Part shown: positions 1 to 4,998 of the stretch, piece by piece
Numbering within the stretch: position 1 is the first letter of the stretch
Layout: each line of letters begins with the position of its first letter
Assembly: GCA_022826245.1 (NCBI GenBank)
Contig: JAJDVG010000007.1
Span: 1-41,286 of the forward strand
Source: Gammaproteobacteria bacterium
GTDB lineage: Bacteria > Pseudomonadota > Gammaproteobacteria > Steroidobacterales > Rariloculaceae
Length of the DNA: 41,286 bases
Reading direction: 5' to 3'
Notes under the pieces: generated by a model
The model's database searches: none
Seen by the model: only the letters and a program-made list of their open reading frames with translations
What the model was told of the DNA's origin: nothing
Program-made: the position numbers and the translations under genes

Positions 1-476
1 ACGGCGAAGGTAAACGGGCGTTCGGACGTTGTCGCCTGGTCGAGGATCGCATCCTGCGCGGCGCCGCCGTCGAGCCAGGCGGGATTCGGAGCAGGTTCGG
101 GATCGGCAAGCGTCGTTCGCGGGGCGCGTTGCATGGCGCCGCGGAACGTGCCGAGCGTGTAGCCGTCCGGCAGCGCGTTCGGGTCGATGCCGCTTTCGCC
201 GGACGCGGCCTCCGGCGGGGCAACGTCCTGCCGCGCGGCATTTGCCGGCCGCGACTCATCGACTGAAGGCGGCGCTTCGCTGCCCGGTTCCTCGACGCCC
301 GTCCGGCTTTCCCGCAGCGTGCGTTCGAGCGTGCGCTCGATGGCCGCCCGTTCGGCATCGATCGCGGCGGTCTGCCCGGCGGATTCGTCGGGCAGGTCGA
401 GGGTTCGCCATACGGCCGCCGCGAGCGCGAGAACCGCGAGCGCGGCGAGCAGAGCGATTGTTTTCCTGCCATCCAT
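1..476 (-). CDS. Partial membrane-anchored protein of unknown function (N-terminal part)
   Basis: I read an open frame from an ATG at 476 leftward with no stop before the window edge, so the C-terminus is missing. The protein begins MDGRKTIALLAALAVLAL, a short basic N-region followed by about 17 hydrophobic residues, which fits a signal anchor or uncleaved signal peptide. Next comes an acidic, Ala/Pro/Glu-rich low-complexity linker (about residues 30-95), then a more ordered stretch that includes DGYTLGTFRGAMQRAP. An extracytoplasmic protein with one membrane anchor and a flexible linker is the simplest reading. I do not recognise the family. A second ATG lies four bases downstream but in another frame. 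Confidence 0.6.
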   Translation of the reverse strand, partial: MDGRKTIALLAALAVLALAAAVWRTLDLPDESAGQTAAIDAERAAIERTLERTLRESRTGVEEPGSEAPPSVDESRPANAARQDVAPPEAASGESGIDPNALPDGYTLGTFRGAMQRAPRTTLADPEPAPNPAWLDGGAAQDAILDQATTSERPFTFA

Positions 477-808
477 TCCGTTGAGTCTGACGTCTAAGAC
501 GGGCGCGCGCGGTTCCGGTCAAGCGGCAGGAGCCGTGTCGCGTGGACACCATAACGCACGGCCTGCGCGGAAGTAAGCTTCATTCGACGCGGATGGCCGT
601 CGGGCCGCTGGACACGGCGCGCGTCTGCCTGCAATACGCGCGTTGCGAATCTCCCGCATTTGCCTGGAAATGCAAATTGGCTTGCAAGGTTGCCCGAAGC
701 CACGCTGCGGATATTCCGCCGGATAGCATGTTTGGCGAGGGAAGGGAGTGATCGGAGTATTCGAACGCGTCTTGTACCCAGGATCTGGCGTTGATTCCTT
801 GTAGTCAA
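477..808. other. Intergenic region, no gene seen
   Basis: These 332 bases separate the left-edge gene from the HigBA-like pair. Short open frames here look like chance and have no ribosome binding site. The only structure I see is one copy of a promoter-like repeat (647-690) and a 5-bp inverted repeat, TGTAG/CTACA, across the start codon of the toxin gene (about 802-818), which could be an operator. Confidence 0.5.
647..690 (+). repeat. Promoter-like repeat, copy A
   Basis: This is one of three copies of an element shaped GAATC-N-CGC-N-TTTG-N-GAAAT-N-ATTGGC. The others are at 2357-2397 and 3679-3715. Copies A and B match closely over their first 38 bases. Copy A has an internal inverted repeat ATTTGC/GCAAAT. 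Unlike B and C, it is not followed by the TACRAT-type -10 or by an ATG, so it is probably a relic or a promoter without its gene. Confidence 0.5.
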
Positions 809-1165
809 ATGGCTACAGTTCAGGTAATAATCAAGCTCGCCAGATACATTGGAAGCGATGGCTCGGACGAATTCGGTTCATGGCTCAAGAAGCAGAATTC
901 GCTGGTACGCGCGAGGGTACAGACTCGCTTGGATCGGGCGGAATTGGGCAACTTTGGCGATCATCGGGCGGTTGGCGCCGGAGTCTTCGAGCTTCGTATC
1001 CACCACGGCCCGGGATACCGTGTGTACTACGGGCGGGATGGGGATGAGCTTGTGATCTTGTTGGCGGGCGGAGCAAAGCAACGGCAACAGCGCGACATCA
1101 GTAGAGCCGTTGAAAACTGGAATGCCTACAAGCGGGAGAAACGAAATGCCAATCAAGGATCATAA
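809..1165 (+). CDS. Type II TA toxin, RelE/HigB-like (TIGR02683-type killer protein)
   Basis: A protein of 118 residues with the compact basic layout of RelE/HigB toxins: an early helix, then GNFGDHRAVGAGVFELRIHH and GPGYRVYYGRDGDELVILLAGG, which is the beta-sheet core typical of the addiction-module killer family TIGR02683. Such toxins usually cleave mRNA, often on the ribosome. I chose the ATG at 809 over the TTG at 791 because family members begin shortly before this point. No clear ribosome binding site precedes it. The gene overlaps the downstream antitoxin by 20 bp, so the toxin comes first, as in higBA. Its role follows from family resemblance and partner; the catalytic residues are not assigned. 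Confidence 0.85.
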   Translation: MATVQVIIKLARYIGSDGSDEFGSWLKKQNSLVRARVQTRLDRAELGNFGDHRAVGAGVFELRIHHGPGYRVYYGRDGDELVILLAGGAKQRQQRDISRAVENWNAYKREKRNANQGS

Positions 1166-1427
1166 GGCCAGCGAATTCCTGCAAACGCCGGAAGACATCG
1201 CGGCCTACCTGAACGCCACCATTGAGGAGATGGACGACCCGAGACTGCTCATGAAAGCGTTTCGCAATATTGCCGAAGCCCAGGGCGGCGTGTCAGAGCT
1301 CTCGCGACGCGCGAAAGTAGATCGGGTCGCACTGTCGCGGGCATTGTCCGGGCGGAGACATCCGCGCCTCGACACGCTCGCAAAAGTGGCGGATGCCTGC
1401 GGGGTGAAGCTTCAGTTCTCCGCGTAA
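1146..1427 (+). CDS. Type II TA antitoxin with HTH domain, HigA-like (TIGR02684-type)
   Basis: A protein of 93 residues. The start ATG at 1146 lies inside the 3' end of the toxin gene, giving translational coupling. Residues about 10-40 (EFLQTPEDIAAYLNATIEE) match the N-terminal segment of addiction-module antidote proteins (TIGR02684). The second half is a Cro/C1-type helix-turn-helix: GGVSELSRRAKVDRVALSRA and then the HPRLDTLAKVADACG recognition region. The protein is expected to neutralise the toxin and to repress the operon by binding upstream of 809. The overlap and the family match make the pairing strong. Confidence 0.87.
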   Translation: MPIKDHKASEFLQTPEDIAAYLNATIEEMDDPRLLMKAFRNIAEAQGGVSELSRRAKVDRVALSRALSGRRHPRLDTLAKVADACGVKLQFSA

Positions 1428-1437
1428 GCGGCAGTTC

Positions 1438-1593
1438 GTGACGGTTCGGCGGGCGCTGGCCGATTTGCGTCAGGAAATCAGCGACCTGCGCAAGGTAGTC
1501 GCGGCGCTCGCAGAGCGAGTGGCCCGCCTCGAGGGCGTTATTCTCGGTCCGCGCGACTTTGCCCGCGATTCGGGTACGGGCAATACGGCGTAA
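1438..1593 (+). pseudogene. Truncated second copy of the small coiled-coil gene at 2422
   Basis: An open frame from a GTG at 1438 encodes 51 residues. From LADLRQEISDLRKVVAALAE onward it is nearly identical to the C-terminal half of the protein at 2422-2667, ending GPRDFARDSGTGNTA against GPRDFARDSGAGNTA. It lacks the N-terminal membrane segment of the full copy and has no ribosome binding site. DNA identity is high, so this is a recent duplicate or gene-conversion product cut at its 5' end, lying between two TA modules. A short soluble coiled-coil peptide could still be made, but a relic is more likely. Confidence 0.6.
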
Positions 1594-1651
1594 CCCTGTC
1601 CTGTGTCGGTGCCCGCAATGAGTACTGCCTGCCAGGTCTGAAAAACTTGCC

Positions 1652-1684
1652 GGTGTATTCAATATTGATTAGCCTGAATACACC
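1652..1684. promoter_or_regulatory. Inverted repeat upstream of parD, likely autoregulatory operator
   Basis: Perfect 10-bp arms GGTGTATTCA (1652-1661) and TGAATACACC (1675-1684) are separated by 13 bp and end 20 bp before the ParD start. Ribbon-helix-helix antitoxins such as ParD bind inverted repeats of this kind. A weak -35 (TTGCCG, 1647-1652) and -10 (TAGCCT, 1670-1675) with a 17-bp spacer would sit within the repeat, so bound protein would block transcription. The operator role is inferred from position and symmetry. Confidence 0.6.
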
Positions 1685-1704
1685 TCGGACATTGCGAGGA
1701 ACTC

Positions 1705-1971
1705 ATGCGGCGAACGACCACGATGACGGTGCGCATAAGCGGTGCACTTGGCGACTTCGTCTCGGCCAATGTGGGTGAATCGGGAGCGTACGAGAGCGTC
1801 AGCGAGTACATTCGCGATCTGATTCGCCGCGACAAGGCACGGGCGGAGCGGGAGGCCTTCGAGCGTCTGCAGGCCGAGCTGACCCGTGCGTTTGCTCAGC
1901 CGGACGAGTCCTATCTTGCGCTGTCGGCTTCCGACGTCATCGAGAAAAACCGGCTGCTGCCAGACGCATGA
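1705..1971 (+). CDS. parD: ParD-family antitoxin (ribbon-helix-helix)
   Basis: A protein of 88 residues. The N-terminal strand TMTVRISGALGDFVSANV and the helix pair ESVSEYIRDLIRRDKARAER are typical of the ParD/CopG ribbon-helix-helix fold. The C-terminal tail (about residues 55-88) is the segment expected to wrap the toxin. The start ATG at 1705 follows GAGGAAC, a usable ribosome binding site. The stop overlaps the start of the ParE gene in an ATGA junction, so the two are co-translated. It is probably autoregulated through the inverted repeat at 1652-1684. ParD and close relatives are hard to subdivide by sequence alone, but the family is clear. Confidence 0.9.
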   Translation: MRRTTTMTVRISGALGDFVSANVGESGAYESVSEYIRDLIRRDKARAEREAFERLQAELTRAFAQPDESYLALSASDVIEKNRLLPDA

Positions 1972-2294
1972 CGCGGATACGCGTCCAGGAAGCGGCCGCA
2001 GCGCGCATCGATGCCATCTACCGCTACACCCGCGAGCATTGGGGAGAAGCCCAGGCTGACGAGTACGTCACCGGCCTGTTTGACGCATTCGCAGGCATTG
2101 CAGCCGGCACGGTCGCGTCCCGGCCGGTTCCGGCGGAGTTCGGGGTGGACGGTTATGTCTTCCGATACCGGGCGCACTTCGTTTACTGGAAGCGATTGGC
2201 CGACGGGACGGTCGGTGTTGTCACAGTGCTGCATGAACGCATGCACCAGTTCGGTCGATTCGTGGAGGATAGCGAATCCGACCGCGAATTCTGA
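1968..2294 (+). CDS. parE: ParE-family toxin
   Basis: A protein of 108 residues with the ParE/RelE fold signature: an N-terminal helix hairpin (AAAARIDAIYRYTREHWGEA, then QADEYVTGLFDAFAGIAAG) followed by strands FGVDGYVFRYRAHFVYWKRL and a final helix with VLHERMHQFGRF. Characterised ParE proteins poison DNA gyrase; relatives can differ in target. The frame is intact and of normal family length, and the ATGA overlap with ParD marks a complete module. It is the only undamaged ParDE pair here; the second at 4531-4900 is broken. Confidence 0.88.
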   Translation: MTRIRVQEAAAARIDAIYRYTREHWGEAQADEYVTGLFDAFAGIAAGTVASRPVPAEFGVDGYVFRYRAHFVYWKRLADGTVGVVTVLHERMHQFGRFVEDSESDREF

Positions 2295-2310
2295 TGCTCG
2301 CTGCTCGAAC

Positions 2311-2359
2311 CGGATAGCTCGATCGGCGTGGGTGGGCTCGTGATCCGGTGGCGTGTGAA
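2311..2359. repeat. Intergenic repeat, first copy (partner at 4399-4447)
   Basis: These 49 bases align without gaps to 4399-4447 with about 40 identities by my count, including the run GGGTGGGCTCGTGATC. Each copy follows the end of a small gene (parE here, the 179-residue gene there). This copy runs directly into promoter-like repeat B. It may be leftover shared 3' sequence from module shuffling, or a recombination site. I see no strong hairpin. Confidence 0.5.
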
Positions 2360-2414
2360 TCTCGCGCTTTTGTCCCGAAATTCAAATTGGCCTGACACTG
2401 CTGCGTGCTACGAT
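2357..2414 (+). promoter_or_regulatory. Promoter-like repeat, copy B, with -35 and -10
   Basis: Copy B of the shared element (2357-2397) runs into TTGGCC (2387-2392), a 16-bp spacer and TACGAT (2409-2414). The predicted transcription start, 7 nt later, falls on the A of the ATG at 2422, so the transcript may be leaderless. The same spacing occurs in copy C at 3679-3736, where the -10 is the better TACAAT. Confidence 0.55.
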
Positions 2415-2421
2415 GACGGGT

Positions 2422-2667
2422 ATGTCGGCGGATATGTACACGATCATCGGTGTCGGGATCGCACTCGCGGCGCTCATCCTGAACGGTCAGGCCGCGACCC
2501 GGTGTGCGCTGGCCGAGCTGCGTCAGGAAATGAACGGCCTGAGCACCGAAATCAGTGACTTGCGCAAGGTAGTCGCTGCGCTTGCAGAGCGAGTGGCCCG
2601 CCTCGAGGGCGTGATCCTCGGCCCGCGCGACTTTGCCCGCGATTCGGGTGCGGGCAATACGGCGTAA
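2422..2667 (+). CDS. Small single-pass membrane protein with coiled coil, unknown function
   Basis: A protein of 81 residues. Residues 6-20 (YTIIGVGIALAALIL) form one hydrophobic segment, followed by a charged region (LRQEMNGLSTEISDLRKVVA and ALAERVARLEG) with a clear heptad pattern, and a short tail GPRDFARDSGAGNTA. I chose the ATG at 2422 because the promoter's -10 overlaps an earlier in-frame ATG at 2413. A truncated near-identical copy lies at 1438-1593. Small membrane coiled-coil proteins of this sort are common near TA genes in environmental genomes, but their job is unknown. A membrane-acting toxin or an oligomeric membrane sensor are possibilities, not conclusions. Confidence 0.65.
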   Translation: MSADMYTIIGVGIALAALILNGQAATRCALAELRQEMNGLSTEISDLRKVVAALAERVARLEGVILGPRDFARDSGAGNTA

Positions 2668-2696
2668 CCTGCCTCCGTGGAATTGAGAATCGGCGC

Positions 2697-3098
2697 GTGA
2701 GCAAGGAGTTGTGGGCAATCGTCGGTCTCGGTGTAACGGTCATCGGCGTCGGCGTGGCCGTCGGTACGCTGTTGGTGACCCTTCAAGGCACCGTCGACAG
2801 TCGCTTCGTATCGTTGGAGAACTCCGTCGACAGTCGCTTCGTATCGTTGGAGAACTCCATTAGCAGCCGCTTCGACGCGATCGACCGCCGTTTCGAAGCG
2901 ATCGACCGCCGCTTCGACGCGATCGACCGCCGTTTCGAAGTGATCGACCGCCGCTTCGAAGCCATCGAAACGCGCCTTGACCGGACCAACGCCCGTATCG
3001 ATTCGATAGACGCACGCCTCGACAGCATCGACCGACGGCTCGCCCGAGTCGAAGGCCACCTCTTCGGTATCGAGCCGGAGCCCGAGCCCGTGCTCTGA
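2697..3098 (+). CDS. Small membrane protein with hendecad and heptad coiled-coil repeats
   Basis: A protein of 133 residues read from a GTG at 2697, 29 bp after the preceding small gene. Residues 5-28 (LWAIVGLGVTVIGVGVAVGT) are a membrane segment. The rest is repetitive coiled coil: two identical 11-residue units (VDSRFVSLENS) at about 33-54, then 7-residue units of the form IDRRFEA at about 62-90, then more diverged heptads and a tail EPEPEPVL. The shift from hendecads to heptads predicts a long oligomeric stalk anchored in the membrane. The repeats are near-identical in DNA, so copy number could vary by slippage. No ribosome binding site is obvious, so coupling to the gene upstream is possible. 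Function unknown. Confidence 0.7.
   Translation: MSKELWAIVGLGVTVIGVGVAVGTLLVTLQGTVDSRFVSLENSVDSRFVSLENSISSRFDAIDRRFEAIDRRFDAIDRRFEVIDRRFEAIETRLDRTNARIDSIDARLDSIDRRLARVEGHLFGIEPEPEPVL
2793..2963 (+). repeat. Tandem coding repeats: two 33-bp units, then four 21-bp units
   Basis: Two perfect 33-bp copies (2793-2825 and 2826-2858) are followed by a diverged 21-bp unit (2859-2879) and then 21-bp copies at 2880-2900, 2901-2921, 2922-2942 and 2943-2963. The last four start with ATCGACCGCCG and differ at only a few bases. All are in frame, so expansion or contraction changes the coiled-coil length without a frameshift. Confidence 0.85.
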
Positions 3099-3269
3099 AC
3101 CCGGGCGCGCCAAGAGCTTTCTGCGCTGGCAGAGCGAGCGGTTCAGGCCGGCGCCGCGCGATTCCGGCTGCAGTTGCTCGGTCCGCTGGCGGACAAGCCC
3201 GACCCCACGGACGACGAGCTGAAAGCCATGCTGCGCCGGGCGAACGAGTTGCGCGAGGCTTACAGCTGA
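3099..3269 (+). pseudogene. In-frame coding-like tail after the stop of the 2697 gene
   Basis: After the TGA at 3096-3098 the same frame stays open for 56 more codons, to a TGA at 3267. It opens with RQELSALAERAVQAG, resembling the coiled-coil part of the 2422 protein, and ends DDELKAMLRRANELREAYS, which looks like real protein. No start codon or ribosome binding site serves it, apart from an internal ATG at 3228. The simplest reading is the 3' end of another small coiled-coil gene joined here by recombination; a stop mutation in a longer gene is the alternative. Confidence 0.4.
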
Positions 3270-3324
3270 CGGCGCGGTTTCGAGTTACGATCGTGAAACG
3301 TTTTCGTGATCGACGGTGAGCGCC

Positions 3325-3534
3325 ATGCAACAGGTGAAGGTGTCCCCCAAGTTCCAGGTGGTTATTCCCAAGGCGGTGCGCGAGGCACTTGGCATCCAGC
3401 CGGGACAGCGCTTGCAGGTCGTCCCCTGCGGGGAACGAATCGAACTGGTGCCGGTACGCGAGATCGGCGAGATGAAGGGATTTCTGGCCGGCATGGACCC
3501 GCGCTTCGAGCGCGAACCTGATCGCGATTTCTGA
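3325..3534 (+). CDS. AbrB/SpoVT-type antitoxin (VapB-like), toxin partner lost
   Basis: A protein of 69 residues. VKVSPKFQVVIPKAVREALG, then IQPGQRLQVVPCGERIELVP, is the swapped-hairpin AbrB/MazE DNA-binding domain, and the C-terminus GFLAGMDPRFEREPDRDF is the toxin-binding tail seen in VapB antitoxins. I chose the ATG at 3325, which follows GGTGAG at a proper distance; a GTG at 3316 is possible. VapB proteins normally precede a VapC PIN-domain nuclease and repress their own operon. Here only a short VapC-like beginning follows (3537-3623), so this is an orphan antitoxin. It may now act as a plain regulator or protect against related toxins. Confidence 0.82.
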   Translation: MQQVKVSPKFQVVIPKAVREALGIQPGQRLQVVPCGERIELVPVREIGEMKGFLAGMDPRFEREPDRDF

Positions 3535-3536
3535 TC

Positions 3537-3623
3537 GTGGCCGCGAGTGTGCTCAATCTGGTCGACTCCTCTCGGGGCCGCTGCGGGCTGGAGCTTCTGA
3601 CCCAACCCCGATCTGACGGTTGA
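3537..3623 (+). pseudogene. Decayed vapC start (PIN-domain toxin remnant)
   Basis: Directly after the VapB-like gene a short frame from a GTG reads MAASVLNLVDSSRGRCGLE and stops at 3621-3623 after 28 residues. The piece LNLVDSS matches the first strand of VapC proteins partnered with AbrB-type VapB, including the first catalytic Asp. The following residues no longer match, and the roughly 100-residue remainder is missing. The call rests on a short match and the expected position. Confidence 0.4.
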
Positions 3624-3630
3624 CCTTTCA

Positions 3631-3669
3631 ACCGGCGGTCCGGGAAATCGGGCCGCCGGTTTCTTCTTT
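3631..3669 (+). terminator. Rho-independent terminator
   Basis: Arms ACCGGCGGTCCG (3631-3642) and CGGGCCGCCGGT (3649-3660) pair over 12 bp with one G-U, around a 6-nt GGAAAT loop, followed by TTCTTCTTT. It closes the vapB / vapC-relic unit just before the copy C promoter. Confidence 0.85.
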
Positions 3670-3678
3670 GGGACGACT

Positions 3679-3736
3679 GAATCCGGCGCGTTTGCCCGGA
3701 AATCCGGATTGGCTTCCCGTTGCCGCGCGCTACAAT
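3679..3736 (+). promoter_or_regulatory. Promoter-like repeat, copy C, with -35 and -10
   Basis: Third copy of the shared element (3679-3715). It contains TTGGCT (3709-3714), a 16-bp spacer and TACAAT (3731-3736), five of six bases of the -10 consensus. After it, ATGACGGGTATGTCGG is identical to the sequence after copy B. Transcription would begin at or next to the A of the ATG at 3744. Confidence 0.65.
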
Positions 3737-3743
3737 GACGGGT

Positions 3744-3785
3744 ATGTCGGTGGAGATGTACACGGTCGAACGATGGAAGACGTGA
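3744..3785 (+). other. Possible 13-codon leader peptide, counterpart of the 2422 start
   Basis: The first ATG after promoter copy C reads MSVEMYTVERWKT and stops at 3783-3785. Its first seven residues correspond to MSADMYT at the start of the 2422 protein. It ends inside the next gene (ATG 3773), so translation could be coupled. It may equally be a dead 5' end carried along with the duplicated promoter. Confidence 0.35.
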
Positions 3786-4312
3786 TAGCGAATCCCCTGA
3801 CCTATGCGGTGCTTTTGGGCGCTGGCGGCACCTTGGTTTCGATCGGGGTTTGGGTGGGCAACGTCAACGCCGACAGAAAGTCCTTCAAGGAATTCATGAA
3901 GGAAATCGGCAACGACATCGGGAAGATCCTTGACCGACTTGGCCCGCGAAAAATCCTGGAGCACGACAGTCCACTTACCCTCAGTGATATCGGCAAGAAG
4001 ATTTCCAGGCGGATCGATGCAAAGCAATGGGCCGGGGCCACGGCAAAGACACTGATTGACCGAATTTCCGGCAAGGAAGATTTCGAGATCGAGCAGATCG
4101 CCTTCGACTACATCAACGAGGAATTCGAGCCCGAGAATGACTTGGGGCGCCAGATACTCCGGGCTGCCTATGAAACCGGATCGTCGCGTTGGGACGTGCA
4201 CGCTGTATTGGCTGTCGAACTGCGAGACGTTCTGATCAATTATCGAGACGAGCCCCCTGCCGAACCGAACCAGGGCGCCATTGCGGGATACGGCCAGGTC
4301 GGTGCAGCCTGA
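3773..4312 (+). CDS. Membrane-anchored protein of unknown function, 179 residues
   Basis: Residues 7-30 (NPLTYAVLLGAGGTLVSIGV followed by WVGNV) make one membrane segment. Then come a charged helix (NADRKSFKEFMKEIGNDIGK), a segment PLTLSDIGKKISRRIDAKQW and a C-terminal helical domain that includes EIEQIAFDYINEEFE and VLAVELRDVLINYRDE. I recall similar small membrane proteins of unknown role in environmental genomes, often among TA modules, but no named family. I chose the ATG at 3773; the frame is open 153 bp further upstream, but that stretch is promoter. No ribosome binding site is clear, and expression may rely on coupling to the leader at 3744. It stands alone, with no obvious partner. 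Confidence 0.7.
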   Translation: MEDVIANPLTYAVLLGAGGTLVSIGVWVGNVNADRKSFKEFMKEIGNDIGKILDRLGPRKILEHDSPLTLSDIGKKISRRIDAKQWAGATAKTLIDRISGKEDFEIEQIAFDYINEEFEPENDLGRQILRAAYETGSSRWDVHAVLAVELRDVLINYRDEPPAEPNQGAIAGYGQVGAA

Positions 4313-4398
4313 CGGCGTTGCTTCCACAACCTTCGATCACTCGAACGGCTTCGCGAGGTTGCTCGGCGCGAGCGTCCGCAAGCAATACCTGCTCTATT

Positions 4399-4447
4399 CG
4401 GGTAGCGCGATCAGCGGGGGTGGGCTCGTGATCTGGCAGCGTGAGGA
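4399..4447. repeat. Intergenic repeat, second copy (partner at 2311-2359)
   Basis: Ungapped match to 2311-2359, including GGGTGGGCTCGTGATC. It lies in the 218-bp gap between the 179-residue membrane protein and the second ParD gene. Here the promoter-like element that follows the first copy is absent; a ParD-type operator comes next instead. Confidence 0.5.
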
Positions 4448-4485
4448 ACAGCGTGAAGAAGGTCTGGACAAGAATGCGATAGTGA

Positions 4486-4508
4486 TGTAATTATGCATCA
4501 TAATTGCA
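4486..4508. promoter_or_regulatory. Inverted repeat upstream of second parD, likely operator
   Basis: Arms TGTAATTATG (4486-4495) and CATAATTGCA (4499-4508), one mismatch, flank a CAT centre; the inner 7 bp are perfect. It is AT-rich in a GC-rich setting and ends 22 bp before the ParD start. CATAAT (4499-4504) could serve as a -10. Its sequence differs from the operator at 1652-1684, so the two ParD proteins probably do not cross-regulate. Confidence 0.6.
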
Positions 4509-4530
4509 CACCCTTTGAAGGACGAAGACA

Positions 4531-4776
4531 ATGGCGGGAACACGCGCAAGCCTGTCGATATCGACACCTAACGAGAAGTGGATACAAGGGCAAATCGCCA
4601 GTGGTGAATTCGCCAGCCGTAGCGAAGTGATCAACGACCTGATACGCCGCGTTCGTGAAATCGAGGTCATCCGCGCGCGGTTAATCGCCGCCGAGCAATC
4701 CGGTTTTTCAACCCGTGCCCCTGAGCAAATCCTTGCCGCATCAAAGGAAGAATTACGCGGCAATGGGGACCTATAG
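4531..4776 (+). CDS. ParD-family antitoxin (ribbon-helix-helix), partner toxin broken
   Basis: A protein of 81 residues with the classic ParD layout: SLSISTPNEKWIQGQIASGE, FASRSEVINDLIRRVREIE, and a C-terminal toxin-wrapping tail IRARLIAAEQSGFSTRAPEQ. It is of normal family length. The start ATG at 4531 follows GAAGGACGAAGACA. It overlaps the next gene by 14 bp, as in working parDE operons, but that toxin gene is disrupted. The inverted repeat at 4486-4508 is the probable autoregulatory site. Confidence 0.87.
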   Translation: MAGTRASLSISTPNEKWIQGQIASGEFASRSEVINDLIRRVREIEVIRARLIAAEQSGFSTRAPEQILAASKEELRGNGDL

Positions 4777-4900
4777 ACTCAGCGAACAGGCCGACGCCGA
4801 CTTGGTCCGCATCCACCAGTGGGGCGTGCGCCATCATGGAGAGGCGCAGGCCGACGCCGCGAGATTCTCCGTTTTTTCCAGCAAATCCGCGCGGTTTCGG
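4763..4900 (+). pseudogene. ParE-family toxin, frameshifted and truncated
   Basis: The ATG at 4763 starts MGTYRLSEQADADLVRIHQW, then GVRHHGEAQADA, a textbook ParE N-terminus. After about residue 32 the frame no longer matches the family, but the frame shifted by one base reads EILRFFQQIRAVSA, which resembles the FxQI helix of ParE. Beyond that neither frame has the conserved strands or the final arginine-containing motif. So one indel and loss of the C-terminal half have destroyed the toxin. The shifted frame runs without a stop into the subtilase gene downstream. The right boundary is approximate. Confidence 0.7.
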
Positions 4901-4998
4901 CGCGTCAATTGGCCAAGCGGCCCATGCTTGGGCAGAATCTCTTTCGCAATCGCCCTGTGCCGACGCGCGGGCGTCGTTTGGCCGGAAGGAGACTCGCC

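Noticed and set aside
3620..3772. Upstream extension of the 179-residue membrane protein to 3620
   Set aside because: This stretch contains the terminator stem and the copy C promoter, so it is not part of the protein.
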